Shown here: piece after piece, positions 7,349-14,459 of the stretch | Layout: every line of letters starts with the position of its first letter | Numbering within the stretch: position 1 is the stretch's first letter | Source: Fen-1077 sp050014355 | GTDB taxonomy: Bacteria; Chloroflexota; Dehalococcoidia; Dehalococcoidales; RBG-16-60-22 | Assembly (NCBI GenBank): GCA_050014355.1 | Contig: JBEKDL010000024.1 | Location: 1-41,397 of the forward strand | Length of the DNA stretch: 41,397 nucleotides | Reading direction: 5' to 3' | The notes under the pieces: model-generated | Told to the model about the DNA's origin: nothing | The model's database searches: none | What the model saw: only the letters and a program-made list of their open reading frames with translations | Position numbers and translations under genes: made by a program

Positions 7349-8737
7349 TTATTTTTTGACGTCCCACTTGGCGAGGTAAGTCGTTTTGCCCAGGGTCGAG
7401 CCGCGTTTAATCTCTTCTCGAATCCTGTTTTCTCTTTCGTTTACATCGATAGAGCGGTTGGCCATTTCCATGGCGGCGGCTTTAGGCACCACCACCACGC
7501 CGCTGTCATCGCCAATAATCCAGTCGCCCGGCTCGACCTTCCGGTGGCATACCTCGATGGGTGCATTGATTTCCCCGAAGCCCTTGGGCTCGCCGGCGGT
7601 AGGCGTGAAATGGCGGGCGAACAACGGGAACTTGAGCTTCCGGATATCATCGATGTCACGCACCGCGCCGTCGATAACCGCCCCTACAACACCCTGGGTA
7701 ATGCAGGAATGTGTCGCCAGCTCGCCCCAGACGGCAATTTCTCCTTGGCAGGCATCGATGACGATGACATCACCGGGTTTGGCCTGGTCGATAGCGCGGA
7801 CAGGGGCACTCCAGTCCCCATTATAAGTCCTTACCGTGACCGCCGGGCCAGCGAACTTAAGCTTTCCAGGTTCTCCGACCCAGACCGGTTTCAGGCCGCG
7901 TAGTTCCCCGGTGCGGTGCATCGCGTCGCTGATATTAGGGGTGCTGACCTTGAGGAAGGCTTCGGCCAGGTGTTCGTTATCGTATTTTAAAAACTCGCTG
8001 GTCTTGATAGGTCTGCCGGACTTCAAGGAAGCCACGATTTTCCGCGCCGATTCTTCAGGGCTCCTGGCTTTGTAAAGAGAGCCGCCGATGATAATAATCC
8101 CGGCGCCGGCCTCGTAGGCCTGCACCGCCGTCTCGCTGTTGAGACCGCCCGCGGCAGCGATTATAACGTTCCTGGAGACGGCTCCGGCCACTTTACGCAC
8201 TAAATCGATGGGTTTGATGCCCAGCACCTGCTGGTCGAGTCCCACGTGGATATTGATAATGTCGACGCCGATTTTTTCCAGCTCGGCGGCGCGCTTGACC
8301 GGGTCCGCGCAGGATATCAGGTCGGCGCCAACCTTGACGCCGTATTTCTTTGCGGCGAGGACCGCCTCGCTGATACAGGAATCGGGGGAGCAGCCGAGAA
8401 TTAAAACAACATTCGCCCCGGCTTTAGCGGCAATTTCAATTTCCGCGGCGCCGGCATCCATGGTCTTCATATCCGCCACGATAGTATGACCCGGGAACTT
8501 ACTGCGTAAGGCGCGGATAGCGTTCATTCCCTCCGATTTGATTAAGGGGGTGCCGGCCTCCACCCACGCTTTGGAAATGTCACCCGTTTCAGCCAGGATG
8601 CCTTTTACCGCTTCCTCGGCTATCTGGAGCGCCCGGGGAAGGTCGATTAAGTCCAGCGCCACCTGCACCGGCGGGATTTCGGCCGCGGCGGGTTTTTTAT
8701 CGGCTAACTTAGCTTCTTTGTTAATGACCTGTGCCAT
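7349..8737 (-). CDS. 3-hexulose-6-phosphate synthase / RraA-like aldolase fusion
   Basis: A 462-residue two-domain protein. Residues about 24-240 are an OMP-decarboxylase-superfamily barrel of the hexulose-6-phosphate synthase type. They carry DMKTMD (Asp89, Lys91, Asp94) and HVGLDQQ (from His164), which fit Hps (formaldehyde plus ribulose-5-phosphate, reversible). Residues about 250-460 are an RraA/HMG-aldolase-like domain with GAVIDGAVRD (Arg360, Asp361), matching the Arg-Asp pair of class II pyruvate aldolases. The position 21 residues before that Arg, often Asp, is Glu339 here. Such fusions are annotated in archaea and Dehalococcoidia, usually assigned to making ribulose-5-phosphate without an oxidative pentose-phosphate pathway. 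It sits between panD and panC, in the same direction, 20 bases after panD. The role of the RraA domain is unknown. Confidence 0.88.
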   Translation of the reverse strand: MAQVINKEAKLADKKPAAAEIPPVQVALDLIDLPRALQIAEEAVKGILAETGDISKAWVEAGTPLIKSEGMNAIRALRSKFPGHTIVADMKTMDAGAAEIEIAAKAGANVVLILGCSPDSCISEAVLAAKKYGVKVGADLISCADPVKRAAELEKIGVDIINIHVGLDQQVLGIKPIDLVRKVAGAVSRNVIIAAAGGLNSETAVQAYEAGAGIIIIGGSLYKARSPEESARKIVASLKSGRPIKTSEFLKYDNEHLAEAFLKVSTPNISDAMHRTGELRGLKPVWVGEPGKLKFAGPAVTVRTYNGDWSAPVRAIDQAKPGDVIVIDACQGEIAVWGELATHSCITQGVVGAVIDGAVRDIDDIRKLKFPLFARHFTPTAGEPKGFGEINAPIEVCHRKVEPGDWIIGDDSGVVVVPKAAAMEMANRSIDVNERENRIREEIKRGSTLGKTTYLAKWDVKK

Positions 8738-8757
8738 AATAGTTCTTCCGTTAATTT

Positions 8758-9129
8758 TCAGGCAAAGATTTTTTCATCGAGCTTGGTAACGATAGCGTTA
8801 TTCCTGTTGACCAGGACAACCTTCGGCCGGTAATTTTGCAATTCCTCTTCGCGTACCTGGGCATAGGTAAGGATAATGACGATATCACCTTTAACGCCCA
8901 TACGTGCCGCGGCGCCGTTGAGACAGATATCGCCGCTGCCTTCCTTTCCCTCGATAGCGTAAGTGGTAAAGCGTGCCCCATTATTGATATTGAGCACATG
9001 CACCTGCTCATAGGGGAGGATATCAGCGGCTGACAGCAGCTTTTTATCGATGGTAATGCTGCCTTCGTAATTGATATTGGCGTCGGTGACGCGGGCCCGG
9101 TGGATTTTACTTTTCAGCATGGTTCTCAT
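8758..9129 (-). CDS. panD: Aspartate 1-decarboxylase (pro-enzyme)
   Basis: A 123-residue pyruvoyl enzyme that makes beta-alanine from aspartate for pantothenate synthesis. MLKSKIHRARVT and the self-cleavage site YEGS (Gly23-Ser24) are in place; Ser24 becomes the pyruvoyl group. NGAAAR and the KVVLVNRNN region also match the family. Length is standard (about 115-127). The ATG at 9129 gives the usual 'RTML' N-terminus. It follows the DUF2520 gene by 26 bases and precedes the Hps-RraA fusion by 20, so one operon is likely. Confidence 0.97.
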   Translation of the reverse strand: MRTMLKSKIHRARVTDANINYEGSITIDKKLLSAADILPYEQVHVLNINNGARFTTYAIEGKEGSGDICLNGAAARMGVKGDIVIILTYAQVREEELQNYRPKVVLVNRNNAIVTKLDEKIFA

Positions 9130-9155
9130 AGCATTTCCCCCCGAGAGTATTTTTT

Positions 9156-10016
9156 TCAGTTGCTTTTTAATAATATTTCCAGTTCGCCGGCTTGTTTCCG
9201 GCTTATTTTACCTTTAGAAAGGGCAATGGGCACAGTCTGGAGGCCGAGCTCTTTATAAGGAAACAGCAGGGACGGGGTCTTTTCTTTGATAGTCTTGAGG
9301 TGTTTGGCTACTGTCCGGGCATCGCCGCGCGCGATAGGCCCGGTAAGGCATTGAGGAATACCTATGGTCTCGATGTTGTGCAGAGTGCCGCGTATTAAGG
9401 GGAGGAGCGCTTTGGTAGCCTGGTCGTTAGGGACGGAGAATGTTTGCCAGAGGTCAGTCGCCATTTTGACCAGCGTCACCAGGTAGTTGCTGGCAAATAC
9501 GGCGGCAGCATGGTAGGCTGCCTTATCGCCCGCCTTAAGCTTTATCCAGTCCCCGCCTAAAGCCCCGGCCATGGTTTTGAGCGTAGTCAGCAGCGGCCCT
9601 TCGGCTTCAAGGGCGAAGGTGGAACCGGGCAGGTTTTCGATAGCCTGTTCTACGCTGGCGAAGCTCTGGAGAGGGTGGAAACCGCCTACCATCGCGCCCA
9701 GTTTCCGGGCCGGCTCCAGGATATCGGTGGAATCGGCGCCGCTGCAATGGATGACGCCGGTTCCCTCGCGCCATGTCACCCGGTCAACCACTTTGGTGAT
9801 GGCGGCATCAGGAGTGGTGATGAAAATAATATCGGCGCTATCGGCTACTTCCCGGGCGTTGGCTGCCGCGCGGCAGCCTTCGATTCTTTGCGCCAGCTTC
9901 AGGGAAGATTCCTGTTTGAGGTCATAGACCACCGTCACGCGGTAGTCCTTGCGGCTTAAGAGTACCGCCAGGGCAGTGCCCACGGTCCCGGCTCCGATAA
10001 ACCCTGTTTTGAGCAT
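9156..10016 (-). CDS. Rossmann-fold/DUF2520 protein, probable ketopantoate-reductase-like enzyme
   Basis: A 286-residue protein. GFIGAGTVGTALA at the N-terminus is a GxGxxG NAD(P)-binding fold. TTPDAAI and VIHCSGA..D follow, then GGFHPLQSF and a helical C-terminal DUF2520 domain with KAAYHAAAVFASNYLV. DUF2520 proteins often sit in pan gene clusters and have been proposed to replace PanE (ketopantoate to pantoate, NADPH). That fits this position as first gene before panD, but the activity is inference. I chose the ATG at 10016, with AAGAGG four bases upstream; an in-frame ATG at 10115 would translate through the leader hairpin and is rejected. Confidence 0.8.
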   Translation of the reverse strand: MLKTGFIGAGTVGTALAVLLSRKDYRVTVVYDLKQESSLKLAQRIEGCRAAANAREVADSADIIFITTPDAAITKVVDRVTWREGTGVIHCSGADSTDILEPARKLGAMVGGFHPLQSFASVEQAIENLPGSTFALEAEGPLLTTLKTMAGALGGDWIKLKAGDKAAYHAAAVFASNYLVTLVKMATDLWQTFSVPNDQATKALLPLIRGTLHNIETIGIPQCLTGPIARGDARTVAKHLKTIKEKTPSLLFPYKELGLQTVPIALSKGKISRKQAGELEILLKSN

Positions 10017-10029
10017 GTTGCCTCTTAAC

Positions 10030-10059
10030 AAAAAACCCTCCCGGCCTAGGCCAAGAGGG
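10030..10059 (-). terminator. Terminator-like hairpin in the pan operon leader (candidate attenuator)
   Basis: On the minus strand a GC-rich stem (CCCTC pairing with GAGGG around a self-complementary GGCCTAGGCC core, 10036-10059) is followed directly by TTTTTT (10035-10030). It lies downstream of a strong promoter and only 14-20 bases before the first ATG of the operon. It therefore sits where a riboswitch or attenuator would stop transcription. The roughly 100-base leader before it has further pairing potential (TCGG..CCGA at about 10088-10101). I cannot match it to a known riboswitch class with confidence. Confidence 0.6.
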
Positions 10060-10171
10060 CAAAAATCATCGAACCAATTATTTGCCGTCTCGGTCGTTGC
10101 CGATCCAAGCGACATATTTTGTTAAGGTAAATACTCTAAACTCACCGCCACTGCTGGTCGATGGTATTAGT

Positions 10172-10200
10172 ATTATAGTCTTAATACCCGGCTTTGTCAA
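10172..10200 (-). promoter_or_regulatory. Promoter of the pantothenate operon
   Basis: A textbook sigma-70-type promoter on the minus strand: TTGACA (10200-10195), 17-base spacer, TATAAT (10177-10172). Predicted transcription starts near 10165, leaving a leader of about 150 bases before the ATG at 10016. Confidence 0.85.
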
Positions 10201-10229
10201 TACGAATGAGCTTACATCCGTATCACAGA

Positions 10230-10258
10230 TTGTCTAATTTATAGCTAAATGCTATAAT
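10230..10258 (+). promoter_or_regulatory. Promoter of hisA-hisI
   Basis: TTGTCT (10230-10235), 17-base spacer and TATAAT (10253-10258) read toward hisA. The transcript would start near 10265, about 28 bases before the hisA start. It is back to back with the pan promoter. Confidence 0.75.
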
Positions 10259-10292
10259 TGCTCCGTATCAACCTTATGAAAAGAGGCCGAAA

Positions 10293-11054
10293 ATAGAAAT
10301 TATACCTTCGATTGATATCAAAGACGGCAAATGCGTCCGCCTTTACCAGGGCAACTACAACCGGGAGACGGTCTTCTCCGATGACCCCCTCGACGTTGCC
10401 TTTAAGTGGCAGTCCCTGGGTGCGCCCCGTCTGCACGTCATCGACCTGGACGGCGCGGCCAGCGGGGAAATCCGGAATTTGAGTATTATCAAGGACATTG
10501 CCCGCGCGATGCTGATCCCGGTACAGCTCGGCGGGGGTATCCGGCATATCGAGACAGTTGAGCTCCTGCTTAAATCGGGCATCGAGCGCGTAATTCTGGG
10601 CACGGCTGCCGTGGAAGACCCGGCGCTGTTGGTCGAGGCTTGCCGCCGCTTCAGCGATTCCATCATCGTGGCCATCGATGCACGCGGGGGATACGTCGCC
10701 ACGCGGGGTTGGGTAAAAAATACCGAACAGACAGCGCTGGGGCTGGCCAGGGCCATGGCGCAGATAGGCGTAAAACGCTTTATCTATACCGATATCAGCC
10801 GCGACGGTACGTTGACCGAGCCCAATATACCGGCGATTGCCGAGATGATTGAGAATATCAGGCTGCCGGTCGCCGCGGCCGGCGGTATCTCTTCGGTCAA
10901 TCATCTTAAAATAATAGCTAAAATCGGCGCCGAGGGCGCTGTCGTCGGCAAGGCGCTGTATACCGGCGATATCAAGCTGAAACAGGCCATCGCCGAGGTC
11001 AACCAGGCGACCGAGTCTCACAATGACACTGAAAAGGCGGATAATGTTGAGTAA
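10293..11054 (+). CDS. hisA: Phosphoribosylformimino-5-aminoimidazole carboxamide ribotide isomerase (non-AUG start)
   Basis: HisA catalyses the Amadori rearrangement of ProFAR in histidine synthesis. The 253-residue barrel is complete: EIIPSIDIKDG (catalytic Asp8), VHVIDLDGA, LGGGIR, AIDARGG (Asp129), YTDISRDGT and AAAGGISS (phosphate site). The codon at the family start Met is ATA (10293-10295), with AAGAGG at 10281-10286 and a six-base gap. No ATG, GTG or TTG occurs in frame between the upstream TAG and this ATA. The next candidate, the TTG at 10479, would remove the first 62 residues including Asp8. So translation from AUA, or a G-to-A change, is the best reading. A six-codon ORF (ATG at 10276) ends in a TAG overlapping the ATA. 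hisI overlaps the 3' end. Confidence 0.92.
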   Translation: MEIIPSIDIKDGKCVRLYQGNYNRETVFSDDPLDVAFKWQSLGAPRLHVIDLDGAASGEIRNLSIIKDIARAMLIPVQLGGGIRHIETVELLLKSGIERVILGTAAVEDPALLVEACRRFSDSIIVAIDARGGYVATRGWVKNTEQTALGLARAMAQIGVKRFIYTDISRDGTLTEPNIPAIAEMIENIRLPVAAAGGISSVNHLKIIAKIGAEGAVVGKALYTGDIKLKQAIAEVNQATESHNDTEKADNVE

Positions 11055-11379
11055 TCTTAATTTTGATGAGAATGGGCTTATCCCTGCCGTCGTGCAGGAT
11101 GAAGATACCGGCGATGTCCTCATGCTGGGCTATATGAACGCGGAGTCGCTGCGCCGGACACTGGCGGAAAAAGAGGCCTGGTTTTACAGCCGCGGTCGGC
11201 AGGAGCTCTGGCACAAGGGAGCTACATCAGGCAATAAGCTCAAGGTACGGTCTATCTGGGTAAACTGTGAGGATAACAGTCTGCTCGTAAAGGCGCGCCC
11301 CACCGGCCCTACCTGCCACACCGGCCACAAGTCCTGTTACTTCAGAGAACTGGATAAAGATATCCCGGAAAAGTCTTAA
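11044..11379 (+). CDS. hisI: Phosphoribosyl-AMP cyclohydrolase
   Basis: A 111-residue PRA-CH enzyme that opens the adenine ring of PR-AMP in histidine synthesis. MLGYMN, WFYSRGRQELWHKGATSGN and GPTCHTGHKSCYF match the family, and the three zinc cysteines (Cys75, Cys91, Cys98) are present. The usual Mg-binding DxDxD segment is replaced by N74-C75-E76-D77-N78, an unusual change. There is no fused HisE domain. I chose ATG 11044, with AAAAGG upstream inside hisA, over the in-frame ATG at 11023. It overlaps hisA by 11 bases, indicating translational coupling, and overlaps the convergent YqhQ gene by four. Confidence 0.93.
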   Translation: MLSNLNFDENGLIPAVVQDEDTGDVLMLGYMNAESLRRTLAEKEAWFYSRGRQELWHKGATSGNKLKVRSIWVNCEDNSLLVKARPTGPTCHTGHKSCYFRELDKDIPEKS

Positions 11380-12275
11380 GCGGCCGCCGGCGCCGCATCT
11401 TCCGCCCGGTCGATTTCCACCGCTTTATTCATCGCCGCAACGGCTACTTCCAGCTGCCGGTCGTCCGGTTCGCCGGTCGTCAGCGACTGCAACCAGAGGC
11501 CGGGGGCCAGGATTATTTTAACAAACCAGTTGCCGGTATGCCTGGAGCCGAAATAGATTACCTCGTAGCCCACCCCCATAATCACCGGGATAAGGATGAT
11601 GCGGTAAAGTACCATCAGCCAGAGGACCTGGCGTCCCACCAAAGAGAAGACAATGATGGCCACCACCAGCACCAGGAACAGGAAACTGGTGCCGCAGCGC
11701 ACGTGGGCGCGGCTGTAATCCTTGATGGCATTCACCTCCATCGGCACACCCGCTTCAAAAGCGTTGACCGTCTTATGCTCGGCGCCGTGGTAGGTGAAAA
11801 CACGCTTGACATCGGGCATCAGCCCTATCACCTTGAGATAGGCAATGAATATCGCCAGGCGGATGATGCCTTCGATGAGCGCGAAGGTGAGCGAGTTTGG
11901 TAAAAGCGAATTGACCAGCTTGGTCAGAAAGAGGGGAGCGATAAAAAATATGGCGACTACCAGCAGCGCCCCGGAGGCTATCATGCCCCATATCGCCTTA
12001 TTGGATATCTCTTCCTGTTCTTCTTCCATGGCGGCGTTAGCGGAATACATCAGGCTGTTGATGCCGAGCACCAGGGCTTCGATAAGGACGACGACACCCC
12101 GGATAAAAGGCATCCGCCGCACGCGGCTTTTTTCGATGGTAGGCACCGGTTTTGTATCAACAGCGATATCGCCGCCGGGACGGCGTATGGCGGTAACCAC
12201 CGCGCTGCGGCCGCGTATCATCACGCCTTCGATGACCGCCTGGCCTCCGTAGTTGAACTTCTTTTTATCGGCCAT
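11376..12275 (-). CDS. DUF1385 membrane protein, YqhQ-like
   Basis: A 299-residue protein with the DUF1385 signatures YGGQAVIEGVMIRG at the N-terminus, FTYHGAEHKTVNAFE in the middle and AHVRCGTSFLF after it. At least four hydrophobic segments are visible (around 95-125, 135-155, 195-215 and 218-240), so it lies in the cytoplasmic membrane. The molecular function of the family is unknown; it is often near ribosomal protein and prfA genes, and here it follows rplU-rpmA-rpmE. A terminator hairpin separates it from rpmE, so it may have its own weak start or depend on read-through. The C-terminus is rich in Ala and acidic residues. Confidence 0.88.
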   Translation of the reverse strand: MADKKKFNYGGQAVIEGVMIRGRSAVVTAIRRPGGDIAVDTKPVPTIEKSRVRRMPFIRGVVVLIEALVLGINSLMYSANAAMEEEQEEISNKAIWGMIASGALLVVAIFFIAPLFLTKLVNSLLPNSLTFALIEGIIRLAIFIAYLKVIGLMPDVKRVFTYHGAEHKTVNAFEAGVPMEVNAIKDYSRAHVRCGTSFLFLVLVVAIIVFSLVGRQVLWLMVLYRIILIPVIMGVGYEVIYFGSRHTGNWFVKIILAPGLWLQSLTTGEPDDRQLEVAVAAMNKAVEIDRAEDAAPAAA

Positions 12276-12287
12276 TTTGAACCTAAA

Positions 12288-12317
12288 GAAAAAGGAGTCC
12301 CAATGTGCCGGGACTCC
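12288..12317 (-). terminator. Intrinsic terminator after rpmE
   Basis: An 8-bp perfect stem, GGAGTCCC (12294-12301) with GGGACTCC (12310-12317), has an 8-base loop and is followed on the minus strand by TTTTTC. It closes the rplU-rpmA-rpmE transcript just before the YqhQ-like gene. Confidence 0.85.
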
Positions 12318-12340
12318 TGCCTTTCCGGGACCTTTGCAAA

Positions 12341-12547
12341 TTAGCTCTCAATCTTATAGCGTTTCTTAAAGCGTTCGACGCGGCCCTGGGCATCCAGCAT
12401 CCGGCGTTCACCCGTGAAAAACGGGTGGCATTTGCTGCATACCTCAACTCTAAGCTGTTTTTTCGTGGAGCCGGTGGTGAACCTGTTGCCGCAGGAACAG
12501 ATTACCTCGGCATCAGGGAAATACTGCGGGTGAATTTTCTCTTTCAT
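12341..12547 (-). CDS. rpmE: 50S ribosomal protein L31, zinc-binding type
   Basis: A 68-residue ribosomal protein. MKEKIHPQYFPDAEVICSC opens as in the family, and the C+ zinc set is intact: Cys17 and Cys19 in ICSCG, and CSKC (37-40). FFTG also matches. It is immediately downstream of rpmA (one base between stop and start) and is the last gene before a terminator. Confidence 0.96.
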   Translation of the reverse strand: MKEKIHPQYFPDAEVICSCGNRFTTGSTKKQLRVEVCSKCHPFFTGERRMLDAQGRVERFKKRYKIES

Positions 12548-12548
12548 A

Positions 12549-12806
12549 TCAATTAGCTACCTGAACGCTGACCTTTCTACGGTTATTGCTTGTCGGCTCG
12601 TACTTAACGACTCCGTCGATAAGGGCATAAAGGGTAAAGTCTTTACCCACGCCCACATTATCCCCGGCATGGACACGTGTGCCGTGCTGCCGCACCAGGA
12701 TGGTCCCCGCGCTGACCGCCTGCCCGGCAAATCTTTTCACTCCGAGACGCTGACTCTGGCTGTCCCGCCCGTTGCGGCTGGTACCGCCTCCCTTTTTATG
12801 CGCCAT
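12549..12806 (-). CDS. rpmA: 50S ribosomal protein L27
   Basis: An 85-residue protein starting MAHKKGGGTSRNGRDSQSQR, the conserved N-terminus that reaches toward the peptidyl-transferase centre. There is no N-terminal pro-extension of the kind cleaved in many Firmicutes. GTRVHAGDNVGVGKDFTLYA also matches. Its start overlaps the end of rplU by 11 bases, so the two are translationally coupled, as is usual for rplU-rpmA. Confidence 0.97.
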   Translation of the reverse strand: MAHKKGGGTSRNGRDSQSQRLGVKRFAGQAVSAGTILVRQHGTRVHAGDNVGVGKDFTLYALIDGVVKYEPTSNNRRKVSVQVAN

Positions 12807-13182
12807 CTGCTGTCTCCTCTTTCTTTTTGCGCCGCGTGGTCTTCTTCACGGGTTTTTCCGCGGATACTCCCGGCGGAAGTATTTTATCGATGCTTAACGT
12901 GGTGAAAGGCTGCCGGTGCCCGTTCTTACGGCGGTAGCGCGTCTTTGATTTGAACTTGAAAACAATGATCTTTTCACCTTTGCCGTTTTTCTGCACCGTG
13001 GCCAGCACCCGGGCACCTTCGACGACAGGTTTGCCAGAGGTGATATTATCGCCATCGGCAATAAGCAACACGCGATCCAGCTCGAGAGAGCCGCCGACAT
13101 CCACATTTAGTTTTTCAACGTCGATGGACTGGCCTTCGGTTACCTTATACTGTTTGCCGCCTGTTTCAATTATCGCGTAAAT
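12796..13182 (-). CDS. rplU: 50S ribosomal protein L21 (non-AUG start, Lys-rich C-terminal tail)
   Basis: Translation from 13182 gives IYAIIETGGKQYKV, which matches the L21 N-terminus (typically MYAIIETGGKQY) exactly at the first codon, and that codon is ATT. GCGAGG ends six bases before it. The frame upstream is closed by a TAG without any ATG, GTG or TTG. The first GTG (in LNV) would delete about 24 conserved residues. RYRRKNGHRQPFT is the family C-terminal signature, followed by an extra Lys/Glu-rich tail of about 25 residues (PVKKTTRRKKKEE). The protein is essential in most bacteria, so a real but rare AUU start, or a single base error, is more likely than a pseudogene. Confidence 0.92.
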   Translation of the reverse strand: MYAIIETGGKQYKVTEGQSIDVEKLNVDVGGSLELDRVLLIADGDNITSGKPVVEGARVLATVQKNGKGEKIIVFKFKSKTRYRRKNGHRQPFTTLSIDKILPPGVSAEKPVKKTTRRKKKEETADGA

Positions 13183-13237
13183 TTTGGGCCTCGCTTGTTT
13201 TAGTAAGTTATTTGTGGGCTACACTTTACAAAATATA

Positions 13238-13266
13238 AGTTTACCAGATTTGAAGCTGACAGTCAA
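13238..13266 (-). promoter_or_regulatory. Promoter of rplU-rpmA-rpmE
   Basis: TTGACT (13266-13261), 17-base spacer and TAAACT (13243-13238) on the minus strand, about 55 bases before the rplU start codon. Confidence 0.65.
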
Positions 13267-13296
13267 ACATTTCCGTACGAACTGCCGCAAACGTGT

Positions 13297-13773
13297 CTAT
13301 TTTTTAGTATCAAGCTGACTTAAAATAGTGACCCTGGGGTAGAAATTATACCTGGCGTAAAAACTAAAAACCTCTTCATTCCCGATTGCAACTCCGATTA
13401 TCCTCTTCGTTACCAAGAGTCCATCCATCCATTTCAAAGATTTTTCCATGAAAGTATCGCCGATACCAGACCGGCGGTAGTCTTTCTCGATAAAAATCGA
13501 ATCAATCTCACCCTGTTTTTTTTCGGATACAGTGCTCACGCAATATCCGATGAGTTTATCACTATTAACATCCCTGGCGAGGTCTATGCGCATAAAGCCG
13601 TTTCTGGACTTATCGGTCAATTCTTTCTTTCTAACATCCCAAGTCATATGGGCGAAATGACCGGCATGATGCGGAGAGCGAACGCGGTGGTGTTCGTTCA
13701 GCTTTTCCCATAAAAAGCCAATCGAATCCAGGTCGCGCTGGTCAGTTACAATATATTTGATATCTTCTTTCAT
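13297..13773 (-). CDS. GNAT-family N-acetyltransferase
   Basis: A 158-residue protein with the GNAT core. IGYCVSTVSEKKQGEIDSIFIEKDYRRSGIGDTFMEKSLKW holds strand 4 and the acetyl-CoA pyrophosphate-binding loop (RRSGIG). Near the C-terminus, EEVFSFYARYNFYPR fits the usual 'A..FY...GF' closing motif. The acceptor is unknown. It starts one base after the coaE stop on the same strand and is probably co-transcribed with it. Confidence in the family is good, in the substrate none. Confidence 0.8.
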   Translation of the reverse strand: MKEDIKYIVTDQRDLDSIGFLWEKLNEHHRVRSPHHAGHFAHMTWDVRKKELTDKSRNGFMRIDLARDVNSDKLIGYCVSTVSEKKQGEIDSIFIEKDYRRSGIGDTFMEKSLKWMDGLLVTKRIIGVAIGNEEVFSFYARYNFYPRVTILSQLDTKK

Positions 13774-13774
13774 C

Positions 13775-14383
13775 TTAAATCCGTTTAAGGAGCTTCTCCC
13801 ATTCCTCGGTGACTCTGGCTTTGAGCTCTTCGAGCGTGCAGTCCGTATCGATAACTACATCGGCCTGCTTAATACGTTCTTTATCTGAAATCTGCGCGTT
13901 TATTCTTCTTTTGGCTTCCGCCTCTGAATAGCCGGACCTTGCTTTCAGACGCCTGATTACCCTATCTTTCGAGGCTGCGGTAACCCACAACTCCTCTGCC
14001 TGCGCGGTCTTACCGGCATCCACCATGGCCGCCGCTTCTAGCACCACCGCCTTCACCCCCCGGCGGCGGTATTCTTTAATTCTATCCGCCAGAATAGCGT
14101 CAATGGCGGGATGGGTGATGCCGTTCAACCGTAACAATGCCCGGCGGTCGTTAAAGACGATTTCCCCCAGCTTAGCGCGGTCGATTTCTCCATCTGGCGC
14201 CAGTATCCGCTCGCCAAAAACGCCCACGACCTTCTGGAAGGCTTCACTATCTTTCTTCAGCGCTTCGTGGCCTACCCTGTCCAGGTCTAAAACGACCGCC
14301 CCCAGCCCCGCGAGAAAGCGCGCCACTGTGCTTTTGCCGCTGCCGATTCCCCCGGTAAGCCCGATAATTTTCAACAAAGGCAC
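13775..14383 (-). CDS. coaE: Dephospho-CoA kinase
   Basis: A 202-residue P-loop kinase catalysing the last step of coenzyme A synthesis (3'-phosphorylation of dephospho-CoA). LTGGIGSGKSTVA is the Walker A loop. VLDLDRVGHEAL contains the substrate-binding Asp, and LNGITHPAI and RIKQADVVIDTD match the family. Length is standard. GTG 14383 is given as start, but TTG codons at 14377 and 14374 are also possible because the AAAGGTG ribosome site fits them slightly better. Its presence in the same window as panC and panD is notable, though the genes are in separate transcripts. Confidence 0.93.
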   Translation of the reverse strand: MPLLKIIGLTGGIGSGKSTVARFLAGLGAVVLDLDRVGHEALKKDSEAFQKVVGVFGERILAPDGEIDRAKLGEIVFNDRRALLRLNGITHPAIDAILADRIKEYRRRGVKAVVLEAAAMVDAGKTAQAEELWVTAASKDRVIRRLKARSGYSEAEAKRRINAQISDKERIKQADVVIDTDCTLEELKARVTEEWEKLLKRI

Positions 14384-14459
14384 CTTTGACCGATGATTTC
14401 CCTGATAACCGTGTTTATTATATTATATTTAGATAGAATAGGATACTGGTTCATATACG

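Noticed and set aside
10017..10115. In-frame extension of the DUF2520 protein, or a leader peptide
   Set aside because: The 33 codons cover the leader hairpin and its T-run and show no ribosome site or run of regulatory codons; the ATG at 10016 starts the Rossmann fold directly.
10245..11123. Open frame of 292 codons opposite hisA-hisI
   Set aside because: Both histidine genes on the other strand are certain; the antisense translation is low in complexity and shows no domain.
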